Source: CAG-964 sp902789345
GTDB taxonomy: Bacteria > Bacillota > Clostridia > Oscillospirales > Acutalibacteraceae
DNA length: 64,000 bases
Direction: 5' to 3' (one strand)
Assembly (NCBI GenBank): GCA_052117325.1
Contig: JBQKJJ010000005.1
Below, one piece after another: positions 52,659-62,001 of this stretch. Position 1 is the first letter of the stretch. Each line of letters opens with the position of its first letter. The notes below the pieces were generated by a model. The model made no database searches. It worked only from the letters and a program-made list of their open reading frames with translations, and was not told the DNA's origin. The translations under genes were made by a program, and so were the position numbers.

Positions 52659-54047
52659 TTATATAACCGATATTATTCCCTTTATTGCGGAAAACACGAG
52701 GGTTGACACAGCAAGGGGGAGAAATATCCACACAAGCTTTATTTTAATTTCCGCCACCTTTATAAGCCTTAGCAGTGACAAGCCTGTGTTGAATATAGAG
52801 CCGATGTACATAACTATTATCAGTCCCATTAATCCGTACCGTGGTATTAAAAGTGTTACAAGCACAACCCGTATAAAGGAATCCAATATGTTGTATGTAA
52901 GGTAATGAAGCTGTTGATTTAGCCCTTTTAACATACTGTCAACAATACTGTCAAGGTATATAATAGGTACAATGGCGGCAAACATACACAAATACCGCCC
53001 TACGGTTTCACTGCCGTATATAATAAGGCCTATTTCCTTGCCGAAGAAGAAAAATGCCACAGCAATGGGTATTGAAAATAAAAAAACTATTTTTAGAACA
53101 TTAGAGGATATTTTTTTAATTTGCCTTTTGTCGGACTTTGTGTATACCTCGCTAAGCTCCGGTATTATTATGGAGGCAAATGAAAAAATCACTACCGAGG
53201 GAAAGGCAAGCAGGGGCATAACCATACCTGTTATCATACCGTAGTCCTGCAGCGCTTTGCTGTGGTTAAAGCCGTATTTTTGCAGTCCTGTAGGTATGGT
53301 TGAATTTTCTATTATGCTAAGTCCGCTTCTTAAGCAAGCGCTTAGTGTAACAGGGAGGGCAATAAAAACCAGATGCTTCTTTATAGGAAAGCATTTGCTT
53401 TGGCATTTTATCTTTCTTACATCCAGCTTGTAAAGCAGATAGGAATATACAGCTGTAACAACCTCCGACACAGTTGAGCCTATGGCCACGGCACAGCAGG
53501 CGTATGCTATACCGTGGGGTGCCATTATGCCTACCAGTAGGGCAAAAACACCTATCTCGGTTATTTGCTCCAATAGCTGTTCGCCGGCTGTTTTTATGGC
53601 CTGCCTCATTGCAAAGAAATATCCCCTTAAACAGGCTGACACAGCTATAAACGGCAGGCTTGGTGCAAGCACCTTTAACGAAACAGCCGCACCTGGTTGC
53701 TTTAAAACACAGTTTGCCCAAAAGTCACTGCCGAAAAACAGCACGGCCCCTACCACTGCGCTTAGTGCCAAAGCCGTAAGCATACAACGCCTGATAATGC
53801 TTTTTATCATACAGGTTTCTTCCTTTGCAATAGCCTCGGTCACAAGCCTTGTTACAAGCAGAGTAACCCCGGAGGCAGTTGCGGTTACCGCAAAGAAATA
53901 TACAGTCAGAATAAGCTGATACAGCCCTATAGCCTCTGCTCCAATGCTGTTGCTCATATATATTCTGAAAAATAAGCCCAGTGTATGGGTTATGATTGCG
54001 CCTGCTGTTAAGAAAAAGCCGTTAAGCAAAAATCTTTTAATCTTCAT
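52659..54047 (-). CDS. SpoVB/MurJ-type lipid flippase
   Basis: 462 aa, about 14 helices (MVF superfamily). Begins MKIKRFLLNGFFLTAGAI; IGLYQLILTVYFFAVTATASG and PSVVIFSFASIIIPELSE match SpoVB-like proteins. Predicted to export peptidoglycan lipid precursors, possibly for the spore cortex. RBS AAAGG. Confidence 0.9.
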   Translation of the reverse strand: MKIKRFLLNGFFLTAGAIITHTLGLFFRIYMSNSIGAEAIGLYQLILTVYFFAVTATASGVTLLVTRLVTEAIAKEETCMIKSIIRRCMLTALALSAVVGAVLFFGSDFWANCVLKQPGAAVSLKVLAPSLPFIAVSACLRGYFFAMRQAIKTAGEQLLEQITEIGVFALLVGIMAPHGIAYACCAVAIGSTVSEVVTAVYSYLLYKLDVRKIKCQSKCFPIKKHLVFIALPVTLSACLRSGLSIIENSTIPTGLQKYGFNHSKALQDYGMITGMVMPLLAFPSVVIFSFASIIIPELSEVYTKSDKRQIKKISSNVLKIVFLFSIPIAVAFFFFGKEIGLIIYGSETVGRYLCMFAAIVPIIYLDSIVDSMLKGLNQQLHYLTYNILDSFIRVVLVTLLIPRYGLMGLIIVMYIGSIFNTGLSLLRLIKVAEIKIKLVWIFLPLAVSTLVFSAIKGIISVI

Positions 54048-54437
54048 TGTAATCAACCTTTCACATATAAATAAATATGCGGCGGTATGTATAAAAATTA
54101 TTGAAGTTTTTGCATATTAATGTCCTTTACGGGACAGCTGTGTGTTTAAAGAAATGGTAAATATTATAGCTAAATTTTCCGGATAAAATTCATTTATTTT
54201 TAATTTTTAAAACCTTTTCTTTTAATTTTCACTGTGCTATAATGTAGGTTAGTTTAAGATTAATAAGTATTTTTTATTGCATATTAAACAATTTGCCGTA
54301 TTGATTTTTGTAAGTGATACTAATAGGTTAATTTTAGGTTTCTTTTAATTATAGAAGTATAGTGAAAAATAAGCCAAAATTATCTGTTGGTATTCATTCG
54401 GTACAGGCGCTGTTATGCAACGGCTCAAGGGGATTTT
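54048..54437 (+). promoter_or_regulatory. Divergent promoter region
   Basis: Between the divergent SpoVB-like and activase genes. Plus strand: extended -10 TGC-TATAAT at 54238-54243, leaving a leader of about 190 nt. I saw no known riboswitch in it. No ORF. Confidence 0.55.
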
Positions 54438-57371
54438 ATGATGAAAGTCGGATTAGATGTAGGCTCCACAACAGTAAAGTGTGTTGTTTTGGATGAAGCC
54501 AATAATATTTTGTTTAGCACTTATGAAAGACACTATTCACAAATTAAGCAAAAAATAGCAGACGTTTTAACGAAGGCAAAAAGAGCCGTACCACAGTGCG
54601 ACAATTCGCCGCTGGGTATATCCGGCTCGGCAGGTATGGGTTTGGCAGAGGCCTGCGGTATTGACTTTGTTCAGGAAGTTTACGCTACAAGAGTAGCAAC
54701 AAATACATTTATTCCCGGAACCGATGTTGTTATTGAGCTTGGCGGTGAGGACGCAAAAATTCTGTTTTTAACAGGCGGTATGGAGGTAAGAATGAACGGT
54801 ACCTGTGCAGGCGGTACAGGTGCGTTTATTGACCAAATGGCAACACTGCTGAATGTTCCTATTGAGGAGCTTAACGCTTTGGCAGAAAAAAGCGAAAAGG
54901 TTTATACCATTGCATCACGCTGTGGTGTATTTGCCAAAACCGATATTCAGCCGCTGCTGAATCAGGGCGCAAGAAAAAGCGACATAGCTCAAAGTATTTT
55001 TAACGCCGTAGTAAACCAAACTGTAGCCGGCTTGGCACAGGGCAGAGAGATTACAGGCCAGGTAGTTTACCTGGGTGGCCCGCTTACATTTATGGAGCAG
55101 CTTAGAAAAGACTTTGATAAGGTGCTTAAAACAGAGGGTATTTGCCCTGAAAATTCACTTTATTATGTTTCTTGCGGTGCGGCTCTTTGTGCACAAAAGG
55201 CTGTTAATTTTGAGCAGGTTATTTCAGAAATAAATAACTATCACGGCAGCGGTAATTTTGCTTATAACCCTCCGCTGTTTAAAAATAAAGAGGAATACCG
55301 AGCTTTTGAGGAGCGTCACCAAAAGGCAACCGTAAAAACGGGCGACCTAGACACTTACAAGGGTAAGGTATTTGTAGGTATTGACGCCGGCTCTACTACA
55401 GTTAAGGCGGTAGTAGTAGGCGAGGACGGTCAGCTGCTTAAGTCAAGCTACCTGCCAAACAGCGGCAACCCGGTGCCTATTATTAAGGACTTCCTTGAAA
55501 AGTTGTATGAGGAATGTCCTGACATTGATGTAGCTTCGTCAGCTGTAACAGGCTATGGTGAAGAGATTATTAAAAACGCATTTATGGTTGACTACGGCAT
55601 AGTTGAAACTGTGGCACACTTTACAGCTGCAAAAAGCTTTATGCCGGATGTTGAGTTTATTATTGATATAGGCGGACAGGATATTAAATGCTTTAAAATA
55701 CATAACAAGGCCATTGATAATATTTTTCTTAATGAGGCCTGTTCCTCCGGCTGTGGTTCATTTTTGCAGACCTTTGCAAATGCCCTTGGCTACAGCATAG
55801 AGGAATTTTCAAAGCTGGGACTGTTTGCAAAACAGCCTGTTGACCTTGGCTCTCGCTGTACGGTATTTATGAACAGCTCTGTTAAGCAGGCTCAAAAGGA
55901 CGGCGCAACTATAGAGGATATTTCAGCCGGACTTTCACTGAGTGTTGTTAAGAACGCTCTTTACAAGGTAATAAGAGTGTCCGACCCTAACAAGCTTGGC
56001 ACAAAAATTGTAGTACAGGGCGGCACATTCCTTAACGACGCTGTACTGCGTGCCTTTGAGCAGGAAATGGGCGTAGAGGTTGTAAGACCTACTATTTCAG
56101 GCTTGATGGGTGCATACGGTGCGGCACTTTACGCACAGGCAAACTACAAAGAGGGCAAAAGCACGCTTATTACTGCACAGCAGTTAAAGAACTTTGTACA
56201 CGAAATTACCGTAGTAAACTGCGGCGGCTGCAGCAACAACTGCCGACTGACAATAAATAAATTCTCCGACGGCAGACGCTTTATAGGCGGTAACCGTTGT
56301 GAAAAGCCTATTACAAAGAAAAAGCCTAACGAGGCACTGAATATATATGAATATAAGCTGAAGCTTTTGCAGGAGTATAAGCCAAAGCCGGGCAAGCGCG
56401 GAAAAATCGGCTTGCCTATGGGCTTGAATATTTACGAGCTTCTGCCATTTTGGTATGCGTTCTTTACGGAGCTTGGCTTCGAGGTTTGCACATCGCCTAT
56501 TTCTAACCGCAAGATATATGCAAGCGGTCAGCAGACAATACCGTCAGACACGGTATGTTACCCTGCAAAGCTAATGCACGGTCATGTACAGACATTAATT
56601 AACGAGGGTATAGACACTATTTTCTACCCTTGTCTTTCCTACAACTTTGACGAGGGTATGGGTGATAATCACTACAACTGCCCTGTAGTTGCATACTACT
56701 CAGAGGTAATTAAAACCAATATGAAGGATGTTAGGAAAATTACCTTTATTAATGATTATTTCGGTATTCACCGTAAAAAAGATTTTCCAAAGAAGGCCTG
56801 CGAAATTCTGGCAAAGTATTTTGACGGCATAACGCTGAAAGAGGTTAAAAATGCCGCTAAGCTGGCATACATAGAGTATGACCGCCATATGGCTAAGATA
56901 AAAGCAAGAGGCGAGGCTATTATTGAGCAGGCACGCCACGAGAAAAAGGAAATTATTGTTCTTGCAGGCAGACCGTACCATGTTGACCCGGAAATTAACA
57001 AGGGTATAGATAAGCTTATTTCAAGCTTTAATGTTGCCATAGTTTCCGAAGATGTGGTATGCGACAAGGTAGAAAAATTCAGAACAGGAGTTCTTAACCA
57101 GTGGACATACCACGCAAGGCTGTATTCTGCGGCCCACTATATTGCACAGCACGATGATATTAATTTGGTACAGCTTGTATCCTTCGGTTGTGGTGTAGAC
57201 GCCATTACAACAGATGAGGTTAGAGAAATTTTGGAATCTGAGGGTAAGATATATACACAGATTAAAATTGATGAAATTACTAACCTGGGTGCAGTAAAAA
57301 TAAGACTTAGAAGTCTACTGGCGGCTATTGAAGAACAGAAAAACAAAGAGAAGATTAACGCAAATAATTAA
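54438..57371 (+). CDS. Fused double ASKHA activase + DUF2229 (2-hydroxyacyl-CoA dehydratase activator type)
   Basis: 977 aa from MMKVGLDVGSTTVK (AAGGGGA upstream). Two BcrA/BadF-type ATPase domains (about 1-280 and 315-580), each with its own Gly-rich strand (DVGSTTVK; DAGSTTVK) and cluster cysteines: NGTCAGGTG with ASRCGVF, and EACSSGCGS with GSRCTVF. A cysteine-rich link follows (NCGGCSNNC, GNRCEKP), then a DUF2229 domain (GLPMGLNIYELLPFWY, SDTVCYPAKLMHGH). Predicted to inject low-potential electrons by ATP hydrolysis into the partner encoded next (8 bp gap). Confidence 0.92.
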   Translation: MMKVGLDVGSTTVKCVVLDEANNILFSTYERHYSQIKQKIADVLTKAKRAVPQCDNSPLGISGSAGMGLAEACGIDFVQEVYATRVATNTFIPGTDVVIELGGEDAKILFLTGGMEVRMNGTCAGGTGAFIDQMATLLNVPIEELNALAEKSEKVYTIASRCGVFAKTDIQPLLNQGARKSDIAQSIFNAVVNQTVAGLAQGREITGQVVYLGGPLTFMEQLRKDFDKVLKTEGICPENSLYYVSCGAALCAQKAVNFEQVISEINNYHGSGNFAYNPPLFKNKEEYRAFEERHQKATVKTGDLDTYKGKVFVGIDAGSTTVKAVVVGEDGQLLKSSYLPNSGNPVPIIKDFLEKLYEECPDIDVASSAVTGYGEEIIKNAFMVDYGIVETVAHFTAAKSFMPDVEFIIDIGGQDIKCFKIHNKAIDNIFLNEACSSGCGSFLQTFANALGYSIEEFSKLGLFAKQPVDLGSRCTVFMNSSVKQAQKDGATIEDISAGLSLSVVKNALYKVIRVSDPNKLGTKIVVQGGTFLNDAVLRAFEQEMGVEVVRPTISGLMGAYGAALYAQANYKEGKSTLITAQQLKNFVHEITVVNCGGCSNNCRLTINKFSDGRRFIGGNRCEKPITKKKPNEALNIYEYKLKLLQEYKPKPGKRGKIGLPMGLNIYELLPFWYAFFTELGFEVCTSPISNRKIYASGQQTIPSDTVCYPAKLMHGHVQTLINEGIDTIFYPCLSYNFDEGMGDNHYNCPVVAYYSEVIKTNMKDVRKITFINDYFGIHRKKDFPKKACEILAKYFDGITLKEVKNAAKLAYIEYDRHMAKIKARGEAIIEQARHEKKEIIVLAGRPYHVDPEINKGIDKLISSFNVAIVSEDVVCDKVEKFRTGVLNQWTYHARLYSAAHYIAQHDDINLVQLVSFGCGVDAITTDEVREILESEGKIYTQIKIDEITNLGAVKIRLRSLLAAIEEQKNKEKINANN

Positions 57372-57379
57372 GGAGTATT

Positions 57380-58717
57380 ATGGCTACTTTAGAATACGAT
57401 AAAACAGGCAGACTGCTGTTTACAAAAGAAATGAAAAAGGAATATAAAATCCTTTTGCCTATGATGGCGGCTACACAGTTCAGGATTATGAAGCGTGTTT
57501 TTGACGAATATGGGTATAATACCGAGCTTCTTGAAACTGACGGCCCTGAAATTGCACAGGTAGGACTAAAATATGTACATAACGATACCTGCTATCCGGC
57601 GTTGTTGGTTATAGGTCAGTTTATACACGCATTGCAAAGCGGTAAGTACGATGTTCACAAAACGGCTTTGCTTATTACCCAAACAGGCGGCGGCTGTCGT
57701 GCCTCTAACTACATTCATTTGTTAAGAAAGGCGCTTAAAAAAGCAGGCTTGGACTTTGTACCGGTTATCTCACTTAATATGTCCGGCTTGGAAAGCAACC
57801 CGGGCTTTAAGCTTACACTGCCTATTATCCGAAAGCTTGTAGGTGCGTTGGTCTATGGTGACACCCTTATGCTTTTGCGCAACCAAACTAAGCCTTATGA
57901 GGTAAACAAGGGCGAAAGCGACGCATTGGTAAACAGCTGGATAGACAATATTATTAATCAATTTAACCAGGGTAAGGGCTTTAAGCTTGAACAGCAAAAG
58001 CAAAATCTTGATGATATAGCAAGGTCATTTGCACAAATAAAGCTTGACAAGGTACCTAAAATCAAGGTTGGCGTTGTTGGCGAGATATATGTAAAGTATG
58101 CTCCTTTGGGAAACAACAACCTTGAAGCATTTTTGCAGGAGCAGGACTGCGAGGTTTGCGTACCGGGTATTATGGGCTTTGCGCTGTTTAAGGTTGACAA
58201 CCGTTTGCAGGATATAAAGCTGTATGGCGGTAATGCAATTAAGTTTAAGCTGATTAACGCACTTTATAAATACCTTGAAAAAATGGAAAGTCTTATTATT
58301 AACTGTACTGTTAAATACGGCTTTACACCACCGGGAAAATACTCTCACCTAAGAGATTTAGTTGACGGAGTTATAGGTCTTGGCAACAAAATGGGCGAGG
58401 GCTGGCTGCTTACAGCAGAAATGCTGGAGCTTGCAGAAAGCGGCTACCCTAATATTGTGTGTACACAGCCTTTTGGCTGTTTGCCAAACCATATATGCGG
58501 CAAGGGTATGATAAGAAAAATTAAGGAAATTAACCCTAAGGCCAATATAGTTGCAATAGACTACGACCCGGGTGCTTCCAGAGTAAATCAGGAAAACAGA
58601 ATTAAGCTTATGCTTTCTGTTGCCAAAGAAAATTTACAGAAGCAGCAGAGTACAGAGCACCACAGCACTGTACAAAAGGTTAAGGTGAAAGCTAAGGCTA
58701 AAGCATTAGCCGATTAA
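57380..58717 (+). CDS. 2-hydroxyacyl-CoA dehydratase/double-cubane-like protein
   Basis: 445 aa. HNDTCYPALLVIGQF, TQTGGGCRASNYIHLL and QPFGCLPNHICGKGM supply cysteines for Fe-S cluster(s); the YDPGASRVNQENR end is family-typical. Partner of the fused activase. Physiological substrate unknown: it may be a 2-hydroxyacyl-CoA or some other small molecule, as in the double-cubane cluster proteins. C-terminal Lys/Ala-rich tail. Confidence 0.88.
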   Translation: MATLEYDKTGRLLFTKEMKKEYKILLPMMAATQFRIMKRVFDEYGYNTELLETDGPEIAQVGLKYVHNDTCYPALLVIGQFIHALQSGKYDVHKTALLITQTGGGCRASNYIHLLRKALKKAGLDFVPVISLNMSGLESNPGFKLTLPIIRKLVGALVYGDTLMLLRNQTKPYEVNKGESDALVNSWIDNIINQFNQGKGFKLEQQKQNLDDIARSFAQIKLDKVPKIKVGVVGEIYVKYAPLGNNNLEAFLQEQDCEVCVPGIMGFALFKVDNRLQDIKLYGGNAIKFKLINALYKYLEKMESLIINCTVKYGFTPPGKYSHLRDLVDGVIGLGNKMGEGWLLTAEMLELAESGYPNIVCTQPFGCLPNHICGKGMIRKIKEINPKANIVAIDYDPGASRVNQENRIKLMLSVAKENLQKQQSTEHHSTVQKVKVKAKAKALAD

Positions 58718-58823
58718 TTATATAAAGGTAAGCACTTTGCTGATTAGTATGTTGTTATAATAGTTATAATAAACGCTGATATTTCGACAAAATTGTGTGA
58801 TATGTTGATTATTTCAATAATAG

Positions 58824-58852
58824 TTGACAAAGTGCGGCAAAAACCTTAAAAT
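58824..58852 (+). promoter_or_regulatory. SigA-type promoter of metK
   Basis: TTGACA (58824-58829), 17 bp, TAAAAT (58847-58852), just before the SAM riboswitch. Confidence 0.88.
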
Positions 58853-58877
58853 TAATGTGAATTGAATATAGCAACCA

Positions 58878-59008
58878 ACTTATCAAGAGTGACTGAGGGA
58901 CAGGCCCTGTGAAGTCCGGCAACCTGCATTGTGTAAGGTGCCAAATCCTGCGGTTAAGCCGAGAGATGAGAGTTTGTAGACCTTTCGGCAACCCGAAGGG
59001 TCTTTTTT
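58878..59008 (+). promoter_or_regulatory. SAM-I (S-box) riboswitch with terminator
   Basis: Aptamer 58878-58972 shows the hallmarks CTTATCAAGAGTGACTGAGG, GGCAACC, AAGGTGCCAAATCC and GAGAGATGAGAG. The expression platform is a terminator: AGACCTTTCGG / CCGAAGGGTCT then T-run (58978-59008). High SAM should terminate metK transcription. Confidence 0.97.
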
Positions 59009-59145
59009 ATGTCTAAAAATTTTTAAAAGGGCTGTGCAAAAGGTTAATTTCTGATTCCGATTGCTGTATTTAATCAAACATTTTGTTATTTAAACAAAGT
59101 TACAATAAATATTTGTGTTTATGCAAAAAGAAAGGAAGATTTGCA

Positions 59146-60333
59146 ATGGTAAAACACTTTTTTACTTCTGAATCAGTAACAGAAGGACACCCGGACAAGG
59201 TTTGCGACCAAATTTCCGACGCAATTCTTGACGCTGTACTACAGCAGGACGAACATTCACGAGTAGCTTGCGAAACTACAGTTACAACAGGTATGGTACA
59301 TATAATGGGAGAAATCTCAACAAAGGCTACTGTTGATGTTACAGAGATTGCCCGCAATGTTATTAAGGAAATCGGATATGACAACAGCCAGTGTGGTTTT
59401 GACGGCAACAACTGTGCTATTCTAACCTCTTTAGACGCACAGTCGGCAGATATTGCTATGGGCGTTGACGCCAGCTATGAGCTGAAAGACGGTGAAAATG
59501 ACAGCTACAACCAGCTTGGCGCAGGTGACCAGGGTATGATGTTCGGTTATGCTTGTGACGAAACACCTGAGCTTATGCCAGCCGCAATTTCATATGCCCA
59601 CAAGCTTGCTAAGCAGCTTTCGGCTGTGCGTAAAAACGGTACACTGGGTTATCTTCGTCCTGACGGTAAAACTCAGGTTACAGTGGAATATAACGACGAT
59701 GAAATCGTAAGAATAGACACTATTGTAGTTTCAACACAGCACGACGATGATGTAACGCTGGAGCAAATCAGAGGCGACATTAAAAAGTATGTTATAGAGG
59801 CCGTTATTCCAAAGAAACTTATGGACGAAAACACAAAGTTTTACATTAATCCTACAGGAAGATTTGTAATCGGCGGTCCTGTAGGCGACAGCGGCTTAAC
59901 AGGCAGAAAAATTATAGTAGATACCTACGGCGGCTACGCAAGACACGGCGGCGGCGCATTTAGCGGTAAAGACCCTACAAAGGTTGACAGAAGTGCTGCA
60001 TATGCTGCAAGATATGTTGCTAAAAATTTGGTTGGCGCCGGTATTGCAAAGAAGTGCGAGGTACAGTTTGCATATGCTATAGGCGTAGCAAAGCCTGTGT
60101 CTGTATTCGTTGACTCCTTTGGTACTTCAAAATACAGCAACGAACAGCTGGCTAACGCAGTAAACAAGGTGTTTGACCTTAGACCTGCTGCAATTATTGA
60201 AAATCTTAACCTGCGCAAAACAAAATATCAGCCAACAGCTGCATATGGTCATATGGGCAGAGAAGAACTGAATGTAGCGTGGGAAAAGCTTGACAAAACA
60301 GAAGAGCTGAAAAAAGCTTTAGCTCAGCAGTAA
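59146..60333 (+). CDS. metK: S-adenosylmethionine synthetase
   Basis: Makes SAM from methionine and ATP. 395 aa from MVKHFFTSESVTEGHPDK (GAAAGGAAG upstream; the longer in-frame start lies inside the leader). GAGDQGMMFGYA and the loop GGGAFSGKDPTKVDRS are conserved. Under SAM-I control. Confidence 0.99.
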   Translation: MVKHFFTSESVTEGHPDKVCDQISDAILDAVLQQDEHSRVACETTVTTGMVHIMGEISTKATVDVTEIARNVIKEIGYDNSQCGFDGNNCAILTSLDAQSADIAMGVDASYELKDGENDSYNQLGAGDQGMMFGYACDETPELMPAAISYAHKLAKQLSAVRKNGTLGYLRPDGKTQVTVEYNDDEIVRIDTIVVSTQHDDDVTLEQIRGDIKKYVIEAVIPKKLMDENTKFYINPTGRFVIGGPVGDSGLTGRKIIVDTYGGYARHGGGAFSGKDPTKVDRSAAYAARYVAKNLVGAGIAKKCEVQFAYAIGVAKPVSVFVDSFGTSKYSNEQLANAVNKVFDLRPAAIIENLNLRKTKYQPTAAYGHMGREELNVAWEKLDKTEELKKALAQQ

Positions 60334-60430
60334 TTATCTTAATGAGGTAAGAATTATGCTGTAAATTTTTGTATACATAAACTGTTATATGAAAATTTAC
60401 AGAAGATTCAAATACAATTATGTATAGTTG

Positions 60431-60459
60431 TTGCTTTTATCCACGCGGTATGGTACAAT
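60431..60459 (+). promoter_or_regulatory. SigA-type promoter of the lipoprotein gene
   Basis: TTGCTT (60431-60436), 17 bp, TACAAT (60454-60459). Confidence 0.7.
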
Positions 60460-60495
60460 ATTTACAGTTATTGTATTCAGATGGAGGATTACGAA

Positions 60496-61158
60496 ATGGT
60501 TAAAAAGATAATAGCTGTATGTGCAGCGGCTATATTGGTTACTGCTGCTTTGGCAGGCTGTGGCTGTGAAAATTCAGACGCTAAAGAAACTCCTACTACC
60601 TCAACCTCTCAGTCATCAAAGGTGGTTGTGTCTGACCCTGAAGGTGCCCGTGTTGGTACATTGAATATTTTCTTGAATTCAAGAAGCTTTACACTTAATG
60701 AAAAGGTTTTGCACTTCTTGGCAGATGACTCTCAGATGCAGTATGTAGGTATGAAGATAGCTGACGAAACAGGTTTGGATGCTATTGAACCGGGACAAAC
60801 TGTTAAGGATGTTAAATATATCAGTGACAGCGGCTTGGTTGGATATGTAACTATGAAGAACGACAGCGAGGTAGCAACATCATATAAGGGCTGTAAATAT
60901 TATTCGGTAAGACTTAACAAGGGTACAAGTACAGATGTTACTCTGCACTTACCTAACAAAATTACTTGGAACGATTCTGTAGACAAGGTGAAGAAGACAT
61001 ACGGTGAGCCTTTGAAAGAGTCTAAAACCTCAAACGGCAACAAGCTGTTAAAATATGGTGAGGATTCAAAGGAGAATAAAGTTGGTTATACCCTGCAATT
61101 GGTATTCTCTGACAAGGGACTTGTAGAGTTTACAATTGAGTTCCACGAGGTTAAGTAG
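60496..61158 (+). CDS. Lipoprotein, unknown function
   Basis: 220 aa from MVKKIIAVCAAAILV (GGAGG 8 bp upstream). Lipobox LAGC near residue 22, then a Thr/Ser-rich linker and a mixed alpha/beta domain that ends in YTLQLVFSDKGLVEFTIEF. I do not recognise the family; likely a small extracellular domain on the membrane surface. Confidence 0.8.
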   Translation: MVKKIIAVCAAAILVTAALAGCGCENSDAKETPTTSTSQSSKVVVSDPEGARVGTLNIFLNSRSFTLNEKVLHFLADDSQMQYVGMKIADETGLDAIEPGQTVKDVKYISDSGLVGYVTMKNDSEVATSYKGCKYYSVRLNKGTSTDVTLHLPNKITWNDSVDKVKKTYGEPLKESKTSNGNKLLKYGEDSKENKVGYTLQLVFSDKGLVEFTIEFHEVK

Positions 61159-61237
61159 TATCATTACCTACATTTTTGTTTTTTACACTACAGGACAAGC
61201 GTTTAGTGTGAATTAGTACTTATGTGAATTTTTTTGC

Positions 61238-61271
61238 GTTTCACAAGGCGGGCAAACTTGCCCTGTGAAAC
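61238..61271 (+). other. Two-part hairpin before the lipoprotein terminator
   Basis: GTTTCACA / TGTGAAAC enclosing GGGCAA / TTGCCC with a 2-nt loop core; no T-run. Possible RNA stability element. Confidence 0.55.
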
Positions 61272-61278
61272 ACATTTA

Positions 61279-61314
61279 GAGGCTGTGTTAAAAACGGTAC
61301 AGCCTCTTTTTTTT
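61279..61314 (+). terminator. Terminator of the lipoprotein gene
   Basis: GAGGCTGT / ACAGCCTC, 12-nt loop, then T8. Confidence 0.9.
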
Positions 61315-61614
61315 GTGTTATTTAAGAATAAATACTGATAAATTGCATATGTTTATTTGCAAATTGTTTAGAAAAGTCCTTCAATAATAATGACAGTCTA
61401 TAGACAAGCGGTTAGTGAAAATGCAAATAATTTTTTGTATAACTATTGCTTTTATATTGAAAAAGTAAAATTTTTGTGTTACAATGTAAATGTCTTGCAA
61501 AGGTATTGCTTTAGTTGCAGCTTTTGCTGAGAAAATGGCTGCAAATGTAACAGAACCATTATTCTTACTTTGTTTGCAAAGTCCGTTTAGGCTACAAAAG
61601 AGAATAGTAGACAA

Positions 61615-61638
61615 CAAAAAACCGCCTGTTAGGGCGGT
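61615..61638 (-). terminator. Terminator of the RHH gene
   Basis: ACCGCC / GGCGGT with a 6-nt loop; on the minus strand it is followed by T6. Confidence 0.75.
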
Positions 61639-61644
61639 AGTGGG

Positions 61645-61836
61645 TCAAGATTTATCTTGGTTTTCATCATTGCTTATGTCCGCAGTGTTGTCCAAAGCGT
61701 ATTCAAGACACTGTATCACAATTTTATTAACAGATGTATTGTACTCACCTGCAAGCTGTTCCAGCTTTTCAACAATATGCACCGGAATACGAAAGGTTTT
61801 ATTAACCGACTCAAATCCTCGTTCAAATTCTAACAT
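61645..61836 (-). CDS. Ribbon-helix-helix (CopG/Arc-like) protein
   Basis: 63 aa. FRIPVHIVEKLEQLAGEYN...SVNKIVIQCLEYAL fits the strand-helix-helix RHH fold of small DNA-binding regulators. RBS AGAGGTG. It is divergent from the MORN gene and could control it. No partner toxin gene is adjacent. Confidence 0.8.
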   Translation of the reverse strand: MLEFERGFESVNKTFRIPVHIVEKLEQLAGEYNTSVNKIVIQCLEYALDNTADISNDENQDKS

Positions 61837-61896
61837 ACATTTGCACCTCTTTACATACCTTATTATGCACTAAAAACGGTAAAAATAAATAAGCAA

Positions 61897-61930
61897 ATTG
61901 CATTACAATCTAATTGCAAAATTATTGCGA
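61897..61930. promoter_or_regulatory. Three ATTGC direct repeats between RHH and MORN genes
   Basis: ATTGCAT (61897), ATTGCAA (61913) and ATTGCGA (61924) occur in the divergent spacer; candidate operator for the RHH protein. Confidence 0.4.
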
Positions 61931-62001
61931 TATATTATATGCTTAATAGGCGACTTTTATTATAAATTATATTTTACAGATTATATAATGGAGGTAACAA
62001 T

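Larger units (their letters stand above)
61159..61644. other. Intergenic region with terminators and an unexplained promoter
   Basis: Holds two hairpins after the lipoprotein gene, a good promoter (TTGAAA-17-TACAAT, 61457-61485) with no convincing gene behind it, and the minus-strand terminator of the RHH gene. Confidence 0.55.

Noticed and set aside
53482..53919. Plus-strand ORF across the SpoVB-like gene
   Set aside because: Shadow of a typical multi-TM protein on the minus strand; no RBS.
61490..61873. Plus-strand 127-codon ORF antisense to the RHH gene
   Set aside because: No RBS in front, composition is not protein-like, and it runs through the RHH terminator hairpin; the RHH reading on the other strand is far better.
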